NCBI GenBank assembly: GCA_964036295.1
Contig: OZ038473.1
Span: 8,959,501 to 9,023,500 of the forward strand
Origin: Plumapathes pennacea
Taxonomy: Eukaryota; Cnidaria; Anthozoa; Antipatharia; Myriopathidae
Reading direction: 5' to 3'
DNA: 64,000 bases
The position numbers and the translations under genes were made by a program. Within the stretch, counting starts at the first letter, position 1, and each line of letters begins with the position of its first letter. The notes beneath the pieces are model-generated. The model was not told the DNA's origin. It saw nothing but the letters and a program-made list of their open reading frames with translations, and ran no database searches. Below, in pieces: positions 1 through 12,600 of the stretch.

Positions 1-670
1 GACGTTATAAAATAATTCATTTTCTACTTTTTTGTTGTAGAGTTTGGGCGAGTTGTCCAGCTTCATGATTTGCAACTTTAAGGGGATTAGGGGGATGGTT
101 GTTCATGCACAACAATACACACACCAAAATATAACTATTCTCAAGCAGTTACTTACCCGATCGACTGTCTACCCGACCAAGACGACATTCATTTCATCGC
201 GCGCTCCGCGCGCTCAAAGATGGACGAATTGCGAAGGCCCTGGGGCGAGACAAAAGGCTGAAGATTGGATGTTGCGTCATTAGTTTCCCAAGAAAACTAG
301 GGGTTTTTTAACACGAAGAGTTTCAAAATCCACTTTATTTTCATTTTTATCCGCAAGAAAGTAAAATAATGATCAATAATGATCTTTGTGAAATTCGCGG
401 TCTCACTAATCTTGTACTCGTACCCAGACTCTTCCAATGCTCGGCCTGCGCCGCAAGAAATTGTTGGATTCGCTCACTGTCAGCGGCTGCACACACAACA
501 AAAATGGCGACGAGGAAGAGTTGAAGATTGAAGCCACATAAACTCGTCTGCATATTGTTTAATCGTGCTTTCAAGATCCAGTTTGGCGTGGTAAATTATT
601 ACAACACGTCTCGTGGTCTTAATTCCGTTGAGAACTCCACCTCTTCAGGCCTAAAGTGGTCGCGTTGAAG
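1..670. other. Upstream region of WDR11, 5' UTR and probable promoter
   Basis: No recognisable coding exon was found here. The stretch just before the WDR11 start must hold the 5' UTR. An in-frame TGA at 629-631 lies upstream of the ATG with no ATG between them. No clear TATA box is seen. A short minus-strand reading frame (ATG at 553, 68 codons) points away from WDR11 and begins with a hydrophobic stretch; it could be the first exon of a divergent neighbour but has no support beyond being open. Confidence 0.4.
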
Positions 671-3600
671 ATGAAACTGTCCCCTCGGGTATTACCTGGT
701 TCCTTACACGCCCACAATCGCGGAGCCTGTGACTGGTAAGAACAATTATCAGTTGCTTTGCATTTGAGGTGAAATTCAACTAATTTTGGTTTAAAAGTTA
801 AAAACACCATCTCTCGCACGCAACAAATATTTACATGTAGTGGTTATGAATACATCCGTGAAGTATCGTGTTGCACCACCCAACATATTGTGTTCTTCTA
901 CTTCTTTTACTTTATTAACTGATAAAGAGGTATTCCCGCATCACATCAGTATAAAAGTATAGCTAGAATTTAAAAATGTTTTGCATTAAACAATACATAA
1001 TGTAAAATTAGTAAAACTAAAACCACTTTCCTAATTTAATAAAATAATCACACACTGCGGTTAAAAAACTTAAAATTATCCTCAATATCCATGATACACG
1101 TGCTCGTTGTCAAGTGTTAGAAAATATTATCTAAATATCTAAATATGTTGTTAAAAATTCTGTGTCCTCTAAAATGACAGAAACTTATAAACTCTGATGA
1201 TATAATTATACACATGTATTGAGAACTCAAGTAGAATATTCTCAAGCTTTTGGGTTCTGTGAAATTTTCTTTTTTTTTTTTTTTATGTCAGAATTAAACA
1301 ACTGTCCCTTCAATATTGTTGCTGCAAAATTTACACTTTGAGACTGCAGAATTTCCAATGGAAGCATTGACAATTTGAGTCTGAGTTTTATTTGGAATGC
1401 AATGCAGCCTAATACTACTGGCAATACTGAGCTTGCTGGCATCTCGTCGTTGTTTTTCTACAGGGGATGGCAGTCATATATTGCATATGGATGTCAGAAC
1501 TTTGTGGTGGTGTTAGATCCCAAGTCAGTCCAGGTATCACTACAGTAGACAAGACCTTGACAAGATTTTGAACCTTCCCTATAACTATAAGATTATAGTA
1601 CGGTAGATCTCACAAGATCTTTACAAGATTAATTTTTGGTAGTGTCCCACTTTTCATCCCAGCGGCCTTCATGAACCTTGATTATGTTCTCATTTACATC
1701 CAGATTTGCAGGTTTTGCCCCTGATAAATCCAGCATTCATGTCAAAATCTGTGTCGTTTTTTTTAACTGGGAGTACATTTTTTGTACTGTGAAGTTAACT
1801 ACTGTAGCCCACAGAAAATGTTCCCCAATTTGACATTACTTTACTTAAGTAGTCCTTTTGGGAGTTTTCATGTACTAGTGTTCAAGAAAGCCCTGGATAC
1901 TGTATAAGAGATACCTCAACAGCTACTACCTTAATATGTCCAATCAGGAATCATGAAAGAATGGTCTTACCTTTGTCTCACTTAGTTTTTTGAAAGCTAA
2001 ATTCTAATTGGAGATTAAGCCTATGACATTGCAGAAGTCGTTTGTTTGTTCAGTTTCACAAACAGTATTTTTTGTCCTTGCAAAGCAACAGGCAGAAAGT
2101 CCATCTGTTTGCTTTATATGAGATTTCCAGTCTACAAACCACAGAAACCAGTGAGGATAAAGTTCCAGGATAATAAACCTGAGTGTGATTGGATTACTTG
2201 CAATCATGGTTTTTATGTTTCATTTTCATACCATCAGGTTATACAAGTTCTTGATCAACACACTGCTATCTGCACAAAGGTTTGTCAAATATTTATTGAT
2301 TGCTTTATGTAATGGCTTTGCTCTCTGCTCTCATGATATGGGGCACAATGTAAAAAGTTTTGGCAGATAGCCTAGAAGCAAGCTGAAAGAACTATGTGAC
2401 TACAATCATGTTACTAACTGTACTAAAACTGGAAAAGGTGTTTCACGTCCAAACACCATAAACATTCAAGAAGGTTTTCAAGTATCTTGGGGTTAGTTCA
2501 GTTCAGTCCAGGTGATATTGTTTTTAGAAGTTGTGGACAAGATGCTTGATGTGCTCACCCCAATTTTTTTGTGGTCAAAAATGAAACAAGTCTTTGTATA
2601 CACTCAGAAACCTGTGGAAGCACTTGCTACGCAGGCTACTCTAACCTTAACACTATTTGCAAGCCAAAGCCTAACCATAACTCAGCCAGTTAGGGTTAGG
2701 ACTAGGGTTACTGTTAGGTTAGTTCCATCAGTTCCCTAAATTAGACATGCTACTGCAGTCAAGATACAGTTGAAAATGACTCTTCATTTTTACTTTTGGA
2801 GTATGGATGGATCAAATGAACAGGAAGGCCTGCAAGATTGGCTATAGATCACAAAGCTTTTTGTCTCTGTAACAGGTGAAATGGCCTCGTGAAAACTACC
2901 ATCATGACTTTGCCTCGCCCTATCAACTTCGTCTGGCATCAGGGGATGTCACTGGTCATGTTATTGTCTGGGACATTGTGCAGGGCACAGCACTGACGGA
3001 TTTTTCTGATGGCAATAAAGCCATTTTGGATCTGGAGTGGCTGTCATCTCAAGATGCATGTCATGATTTGCTAGTGGTGCTACACTCCCCTTCATCCGTT
3101 ATCCTGTGGAATGCAGACACTGGCACTAAGCTGTGGAAAAAGATGTTCCAGGAAAGCTTGCTGTGTTTTGCATTTGACCCCTTTACACCATCAAATGTCA
3201 CATGTGAGTAGTTGTTCCTAACACAGGCAGCCCATTCAGGAGTGTGACATCACTGCTGATTTAGACTGCTAGTAACCTACACAGCTGGCAGCTTTAGTGG
3301 ATGCAGGCTAACCCTTTGATTTTCTCCTTCAGTTTTACACCACAAACTTATCATACAGTAGAGAGAACTTGGCTTTTAATACCTTGCCAAGATGAAGCTG
3401 ATGAAACTATGAATTCTAACTACATTACTCGTACATTTTACTCTTAAGAGGTTAAAGGGTTAAAGCACATGTTGGTCAATGCCGTCATTTTGCATTTCAA
3501 AAGATTTGAGCTGAGGTTGAGCAGCAAAGTTACGAGGGGAGGGGAGTGGCGGTGTTGCGACCAACATGTGTTTCACTTGCATTCACTAATACCAAGGGAG

Positions 3601-6600
3601 ACTGCAAGCAATCCCTCCTGATCCTACTCCTTCCAAGATTTTGTAAGCAGTCAATTGACCATGCAAAGCTGTGAACCAATGGGTATTTTCAGCTCCCTTT
3701 ACAACACAGAATTCAAAATTCAAGAGAGTTGTCTGCAGTACCTCCTTTCTAGCTCCCCCTCTATCCTGTCCAAATCTCTGTTAGATAGGAGTTTATCCAT
3801 TTTGTTTATTCTGTTTAACATACACACAGTCATAGAATGACCGAGAGAAACAACGTGAAAGAAACAATGGGCCCCAGTCCCCTAAGAAACAATGGGTCCC
3901 AGTCCTCTAATGAGCAGTCAGGGGATTATGTGGGTAACTGGACCCGAGTGAATAATGCACTATCTGTGATCTCTTATACTGTCCATGTGTTTCCATTCTT
4001 TCTACGGGATGTTTACTTCCTGATCTTGAGAGTGAGAGAAAGGACTGCTTGTAGTGTGTAACTGATTGAGTTACATATTTGGAATGTTTATATAAATCCT
4101 CCTGTACATCTGTTTGTTGTTTGGATACATATCTGCACAGATTCCTAATTACATAATTATCACATGTAGCTTCAATAGTAATAACATTACATTCTTGTGC
4201 TGGTCGCCTGTGGTTGCTGATCATCTTTCCCTGACTTGAAAAAAAAAAGAGTTAAACAAACACATTTATTATATAGACATGAGTGTTTTGCTGGAAAATA
4301 TACCGTGCGTAAAATCCATACGAAACTACATGCGGGACCCGAGTGGCATATTTTCCATATCCTCACTAGTGAGGATATCGTTGGCATCATTTCCCGCTTT
4401 TGCACGGTTGTTTGTGCAATTTCTCATAAAACACTCGTGTCTAATATAATAAAAAGAAATTTCACGGCGGCACGAAGATATGGATTTTATTTTCTCATGG
4501 TAAAAACAATATTTTACTCACTCGCGAACCGCTCGTTCGTAAAATATTGTTTTTACCACTTAAAATAAAATTCATATCTTCGCGCCGCCATGTAATATCC
4601 TCTATATACATTTTGTGCACAGCACACCTGTAGCTGCTTTCAATACTGCATAACGATTTAAGAATTCTCCATATTTACTTAAGAAATATATAACACGTCA
4701 CCGTGTAATATAGCCTCATCTAAACATGCGGGAAGTTGGGAGAACAAGAGAGTAGCGTAAGGAAACCATGAGGCCGCCAAGTCCCAACTTCTCAAGTGTT
4801 TAGATGAGGCTATATTACACGGGAACACGTTATATATTTCTTTTATAAAATAATTAGTCAAGTAAAAAACATCGCATATCGCGTCAGCGTGTAATATACT
4901 CTCATCTAACACTGACGGTTATTTAGCCAATCAGGGCATGCGTAGTATCATAGTTATTTTATAAATGTACATAGTTGATGGTCAGCCAGACTTACAGACA
5001 GTAATAATAATTCCTTTCTTGTAATTTTTATTTACTTTATATAAAATAACCTTGATATTTTTCAGTAATGTGTCAAGACTGGATTTTATTCATCAATGAC
5101 TTTTCCATCAACAAGGCTCCTGAGAGCAATGGTCGCAGGTTTTACCTCACAAGTTCAGGGACATCTTCTCCAAGTGGCAGTTTCACAGGTTTAGCAGGGT
5201 CACCAGAGTCCAGAGGTACTGCAAAACCACCCAAGTCAGCTCTAGCTAGAGTCAAGTTGTGGGCAGCTGGAGAAGCAAGGACTAGGTAACACTCCATTAA
5301 TGCTTGGGCTGTGAACTAATGTTCACAGGGGGGGGGGGGGGGGGGGGATGTAGGTATGTGCCACCCTGAACAGTATCATTTCAAGCATTTTAGTCTGAAA
5401 AGGGTATACAGTAGATTTTGTCTCTTTGGTCAGGAATAGAGTAGATTATCTATACTTTGGTTTTTACCACAATATTTAGAAATATACAGGAAACTTTCGT
5501 TGTATTTCGCTGCAAAGCGTGACATGCTGGCGTCAGCTGGCGTCACATCGTTGTCTGGACTCTTATTTACCACGGTAAATCGACTAATCAGATAGCGAGA
5601 AACTAGTGTGTTGTGGTAAAATGTTTGTTTTTACAGGAGTGGAGAAGAGAATGTGGCTTTAAGTGAGTGTCTACAGCTGGCCTACCTTCCCTCGTCACCC
5701 CACCATCTGCTGGTCCTGTTCCCTAGAGAAGTCATGATCTTAGACATGGAGATCAACCAAGCGGTGTGCTCATTCACCCTGGAGCGCAACAGCCCTTCAT
5801 TCACACAAGTTATCCCCTGCCACCAGCGTGAGGTCCTAATGTGCTTACACGAAAACGGCAGCGTCATTGTAAGAATGCGGCGAAAAGTGGCACAGAACCC
5901 ATACTTTGTGACTCCAGGTGACGAGGGTCCAGACATCAACACATCTATGGACATTATTTATGAATCAAAGTGTCAATCAGATCCTTTGAGATTGAGCAAG
6001 ACAAGCCGACTTCATGGCTTCATGTGTTGTCCAATAACCGAGTGCAAGCTTGCCCTTTTGACAAGTGATGGAAGAGTCGTTATTTGGAAGCTGAAAGCCA
6101 ACCAGCATCACTCTTCTGAGCAGAACATTTTGTCAGAGGAAGTCCTGCGAGCTTCACTTCCTTTGTCAGAGGTGCTTATCCCCCAGAAGAGTTTATCATT
6201 CAGTCTTGCTGACATGATCCCACCACCCCTGGCATCAGGAGAAGTGTTGCCAAACTCTGCAACGTTCAAGTTTGTCATGTGCAGCATGATTACTGCTGTT
6301 ACCTCTCCAACCTGTGCTGTCATGTGCCCTGCACTAACTACAAAGAACTTCTTGTCTTACAAACCTCTTCTGGCTGTTGGTAAGTGAGTCCCGACCAATA
6401 TCAATTTTCTCCTTTAGTTTCCCACCAGAATATCATAGAGTAAGGAGAACTTGGTTTTTGATAAGTTGCTCAGGCGAAAGCTGATTGAACTGTCAATTCT
6501 CGCTACTTCACTCAAATTTGGAAAATTGCAATCTCAGACAAGTCAGATGGAAATGGATTGTGGTATTTTTATGTACATGTAGCTGCAAGACAACACGGAA

Positions 6601-9600
6601 TTACGTATTTTTGCCCGCGCAGGGGATTATGGGATTCAACTGTAGATTTAGAAGTGGAATGCAACTCCCGTAAAACCTTAGCCAAGAAACTCTACTTGGT
6701 CAGTAGAACCTTGCAATCTTGAATGTGGCTGTCTTGAACTGCCCGCTATCTCAAACAGAATCCAACTTCCCTTGGAAATTTCCCTTGGTAGAACCCGCTA
6801 TCTGGAACTATTTCTCGCTTCCCTTGAGAGTTGAGATAGCGAGGTTCTACCGTATATGTTACTTCAATGTACAACTTGCTGTGCACAAGAAAAAGAAGCA
6901 GCTTGAACATGATGTGAACTTCTACCTCTAATTAGAAAAGTTATTAAGACCCGTCCACAAGTATCCGTTTTTCTACGAAAACGCAAACATTTCTTTGCGG
7001 ATTAGCCTTCCGTCCACACGTATCCGGTGAACACGGTCACGAAAACGGAAACTTCTGAAAACGCTCTCCAGAGTGAAACTTTTAAATATGATGTTTATCC
7101 GTATTTGTGTGAACGGGTTAAAACGTGAACATTTCATAGCGCCCACCAGATATTTTTTCGTGTGGACGGATAATTTCACTGAAAAGGCAAACTTTTGAAA
7201 ACGGTTGTTCATCTAAAAAACAATGTCTTGTTGACGTAATACTTAATGAAAATGTAAACTTTTGAAAACGCATCCGTGTGGACGAGGCCTTAAATAGCCA
7301 TGGCAATGAACGCTGACCAACAGAAGTGATGCCAAGAACATATTTCCGTGGTGTGTACAGCTATAGCTGTGTTGAACTGTAGTTAGAACGAAGTATAGTG
7401 GTGTGATGGGAACCCTGTAATATACCAGCAGTCATATAATTGGCAACCGAGCAGTCTGATTGGCTAAGAAGCCGGCCAAACCACGCATATAAATGTGCAA
7501 CATTTAATTTATTTAATAATGTGCAGTATGAGCCAGATGATGGTGGCTGTTAACTGAGATGTGTCATTCTAATTTTCATGTTGTTTTTTGTGTTAGGTAC
7601 AAGTCAAGGCAGCATCCAGGTTTTCAACTTGTCCACAGGTCTATTGACGAGAGAGTACAGCATTCACACAGGAGCAGTCAGGTGACACGTCCACTTGAAA
7701 CATTCAGTCAAACAGCTGTGATGTTTTTTCTATTCCATGGCTGAAGTAGTTCCTTCACGGATTTGAATGCATGATTGGTAATCAGGGCAAATAAACTTCA
7801 TAAACATTTGCCTTCTGATTGGTGGAACTTCGGAGCATTCCAGGTTGTCATTTGCAAGCTTTCAGTGGTTCTGATTGTGAGCGATTTTACTATTAAACCG
7901 AGACTTCTCGCACTCGTCGCCGCCATGTTTCTTTGTTCTTCCCCTGATTACCCATCATGCATTCAAATCTGTGAAGGGGTCTATTGTAAATCTATTCTGA
8001 ATGGACATGTGCATCACCATGTGCATGTTGACGGGAGGGGGGGGGGGGGGGTTGTAACCAGTCCAAAAAAGATAACCGAGAACTAGATTAGGAATCCGTT
8101 TGCTTGCTTACCGTGGTGAGTGGTAAACCCACGTTTTACACGAAATTTGAAGATGGACGATTTGGTATGGCGGCTGATTGCTGCAAACCTGTTTGAGCAA
8201 CTCAAGTGTTTTTACAGTGTTTTTCTTTTTGTTAGGGGTATAGCCTGGTCCAGCCTTGAGAGCTTCTTTTCCTGGGCTCAACCATCAGGAATCTCATCCA
8301 AGAATGAGCTGCAGCTGTTAGACCTGAAAACTGGTCAGTATCAATGCCTTAATTCCTCCAGCCTGTGTGGTAAGCGTTTCCGTAGGTTTCTGAGCACATA
8401 CGACGACTTTTTCGATATTTGACCGCGCGAAAATTGAGGCTCCACTTTTTCGCGCAATTGAAACTCGAAAAAGTCTTCGTGTGCTCTCAGAAAGCTACGG
8501 AAATGCTTGCTACGCAGGTTATAATTCTCTGTATTGTACATCTAACCAACGCTTCTGTGATCTTGAATGTTGAGATACCATCATCACATTACAGAATGTG
8601 ACTGTTTGAGTAACGTCGTAACAAGGCCTTTCCAGAACGCTGTGTACTGTGCGGTATTGCTACTGCAAGACAGTCCTATTTTTGCACAGGGATAATTGAG
8701 CAAGCGCCAAGCAAATGCGATCTGGGTAGAGCAAGCGTCACGCAACCGTTACTGGTGGGAGAAAAGGCGGAAGTTGCGTGATGCTCAATTATCCCAGTAC
8801 AAAAGACGCAATTCTTGCGTTGCAGGTTAGTCCGCAGATACAGTCGCATACTCACAATCCTTGTTTTGTTTGCAGGGCGGACAGTTCACCCCAAGCTTGG
8901 CAAAGCAGCCGAGGAATCTGTCATTGAGAGCATCAAAATCTCTCACCTCAAGTGAGTTGGGGAGTTACTTATGTTACACATTATCTTTGTATTTTGTTTG
9001 GTAATCGACTGCGTGGAGCACAGGTTCTGTCTGATTTCTCTTTGACTGGAAAACATGCTAGGTCATCTGAGTGAAGCAGCAGTAGCAGTTGCAAAAATAT
9101 AGTAGTATTAGCAGCAGTTGTAGTAGTGGTAGTTGTGGCAGTAGTGGTATACTCTTGTAGCAGTAGTATGGTAGTAGTGGTAGTTGTGCAGTAGTGGTAT
9201 ACTCTTGTAGCAGTAGTATGGTGGTAGTGGTAGTTGTGCAGTAGTGGTATACTCTTGTAGCAGTATGGTGGTAGTGGTAGTTGTGCAGTAGTGGTATACT
9301 CTTGTAGCAGTAGTATGGTGGTAGTGGTAGTTGTGCAGTAGTGGTATACTCTTGTAGCAGTAGTATGGTGGTAGTGGTAGTTGTGGCAGTAGTGGTATAC
9401 TCTTGTAGCAGTAGTATGGTGGTAGTGGTAGTTGTGCAGTAGTGGTATACTCTTGTAGCAGTAGTATGGTGGTAGTGGTAGTTGTGCAGTAGTGGTATAC
9501 TCTTGTAGCAGTAGTATGGTGGTAGTGGTAGTTGTGCAGTAGTGGTATACTCTTGTAGCAGTAGTATGGTGGTAGTGGTAGTTGTGCAGTAGTGGTATAC

Positions 9601-12600
9601 TCTTGTAGCAGTAGTATGGTGGTAGTGGTAGTTGTGGCAGTAGTGGTATACTCTTGTAGCAGTAGTATGGTGGTAGTGGTAGTTGTGCAGTAGTGGTATA
9701 CTCTTGTAGCAGTAGTATGGTGGTAGTGGTAGTTGTGCAGTAGTGGTATACTCTTGTAGCAGTAGTATGGTGGTAGTGGTAGTTGTGCAGTAGTGGTATA
9801 CTCTTGTAGCAGTAGTATGGTGGTAGTGGTAGTTGTGCAGTAGTGGTATACTCTTGTAGCAGTAGTATGGTGGTAGTGGTAGTTGTGCAGTAGTGGTATA
9901 CTCTTGTAGCAGTAGTATGGTGGTAGTGGTAGTTGTGGCAGTAGTGGTATACTCTTGTAGCAGTAGTATGGTGGTAGTGGTAGTTGTGCAGTAGTGGTAT
10001 ACTCTTGTAGCAGTAGTATGGTGGTAGTGGTAGTTGTGCAGTATAATACCAGCTCTTAAGAGAACTAGGTTGACTGCGTCGGCGTGGCGGAAGACAAACT
10101 GGTGTATCAATTAGGTGTTGATGAGGGTAATGGAACACCGTAAAAGAGACAATAGCTGACGTTTCGAGCGCTAGTCCTTCGTCAGAGCGAATGACGAAGG
10201 ACTAGCGCTCGCGAAACGTCAGCTATTGTCTCTTTGACGGCGTTCCATTACCCTCATCAAAACCTAGTTGATACACCAGTTTGTAGTTGTGCAGTAGTTG
10301 TAGTTGCAGGAGTAGTTGTAGTTGTAGCAGTTTACTCTTGTGGTAGTAGTGAAAGTGGTAGTAGTGGTATAGTAGTCTGGTAGTAGTCTGGTAGTTGTGG
10401 TAGCAGTAGTAGTAGTTGTTGTTGTTGTTGTTGATATTGAGGTATAGCAACAAGAACAGTAGCAGCAGAAAACAGAAACCAGAAATCGGAGAGGTTTGCA
10501 AAACTTTTAGTCAATGCGTTTGTATCACTGAATTGCTTGTTTTTGTGTGGACGAGAGGTGAGAATGCATCGAAAGCGAACTGAAAATGTATCCGCGGTGC
10601 ACCATGGGCTCGGACGCAAGGTCTTTAATTGTACAAAACTAGAAATAATTATATAATGATCGTGTGTGTGTTGAATGAATGTGATTTCTTGCTTGTGTCA
10701 ACTGCACTAATGCATACTATGGCTCTACCAGGCAATACTTCTTTGTGATATTCAAGGACAGGCCGATGCAGCTGTGGGACCTGCGGGGCCTGACGGTCAT
10801 CAGGGAGATGCCGCGCAGTTTCCCGTCCATCAGCGCCCTGGTGTGTGTTGTCAACTTTTTCTGTTCAGTTTTCTGTTCAGTACAGTTGTCTTGAGTTCTG
10901 AACTGGGCTAGAGTCATCCTCGTCCCCAGGCTCTTTTCCCCTCTCGGGTAGGGTAAGAGCCTGGACACGATTTGTGCAATTACATTGTGGCTCAAGAAAA
11001 GGGCAAATGTCAAGCACAGGCGGCCCACCCTTCGGTCATATGACCCTTGGTTAGAACCTTGCTTAATTCGTCACGGCGGTTGATCACGGTCAGTCTCTCT
11101 TACGAGAGAGTGTTCCTCTGAAATCCTCCCGAAAATAGAAAAATCACTCCAACTTCCCTGAATAGGTAGATATAAAGTATTATACCTTACCTGTGGCTTT
11201 TTGTGGCGTCATTCCTCGCCGTTAAGGGGGATTTTGCCTCGCCGCCGTTGCATACTATAAAAATTGACAAATTGACAATCTACCTATTCAGGGAAGTTGC
11301 AGGGAGTTATTTTCGGGAGGATTTCAGAGGAACGCTCTCTGATAAGAGAAACTGACCGTGATCAACCACCGTGACGAACTACGCAAGGTTCTAACCATAT
11401 ATGACCGAAGGGTGGACCGCCTGTGCTTCAAGTTCAAATCTTAGTTCACACGTTGCAGTTTTTAGTTTTTCAACTCCGGATGTCGGTTGGAGCTGCATTG
11501 TCGTTTTACTACAGCAAGCATATTATCTTCATTTGATAACTCTGCCGGCATCGTGTGAACAGAAGGGCTAGCCTTAACTATTTCCTGCCGTTTTATTTTT
11601 CTACAGGAATGGTCGCCGTCTCACCACTCTAAGCACAGCAAGAAAAAGCTGGGTCAGAGCCAGGACAGTACCGCTGACCTGGCGGCGCATGTGTTGGATC
11701 CAGCCCACATGGAGGCTCCTCCCACACAGGTAATACCACGTGCTTTATTTTGATTGAAACTGCGTTTCTACAGGAACAATGTGGTATAACACTTTAACAA
11801 TAAAGTGTAACAAAGATGAAGACCTCAGCGATAAACTGCAACTCGGTCTACATGTAGTCCGCATGGATAAAAGTTTACTCGATATGAACGAGTTCATTCT
11901 AGCGCGGTTAGCAATTTCAGACGGGCAATATTGCAATTTGCACAATTGCGCGGGGGGGGGGGGGGGGGGGCGCTTATTGGAAAAAGACATTCCATCCGGG
12001 GCGCATATTCGAGTTTTTACGATACTCATAGCGCCCTTGTGTTGTCTGCAGACTTGGGTGAAGGAACACTTTGTGTGTACTGATCAAGACCGAGTGCTCT
12101 ATCACTTCCTTGTTGACGGAACAGTGGTGAAAGACGGGTCCAAAGTCCAGTCTGACGTGAGTCTTACTTTTGTTAGCCAAATGCATTGAGTAAACAGACT
12201 GCCAACAACCTCATCTTCTTTTCTTGAGCATGCGTGAGCCACTTTTCTAAACAGGTCAAACCAGTTTCTTTGCTTCAATAAACTAGTCGTACGAGTCGTA
12301 CTGCCACGCATGTGCAGTTTGGTAAACTGCTGACCGTTTTTGTACCCACGGTGTTATTTTGAACGAGACTTTGATAGGTTTGGTCACATGCTCAAGGGCG
12401 CATGCTCAACGGAGCTGGTTGGCAGAGCCTTTCTAGAGAGAATACTGAAGAAGGTTATGCTCACAGGGTAACATAAAACTGACTGTAAGTCTCAAGCAGT
12501 TTTCATCACGAACCTGGAAAAAGCAATTGATTATCTTCTCACTGCCATGTCTCGCCTGTACAAACCATGACACAGGCTTTTAAAACGACATCTTGACAAT

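Noticed and set aside
8981-10138. Long minus-strand frames of 350-385 codons
   Set aside because: They are translations of a 50-bp minisatellite (Thr/Tyr/Leu-rich periodic peptide) inside a WDR11 intron, with no splice or start support.
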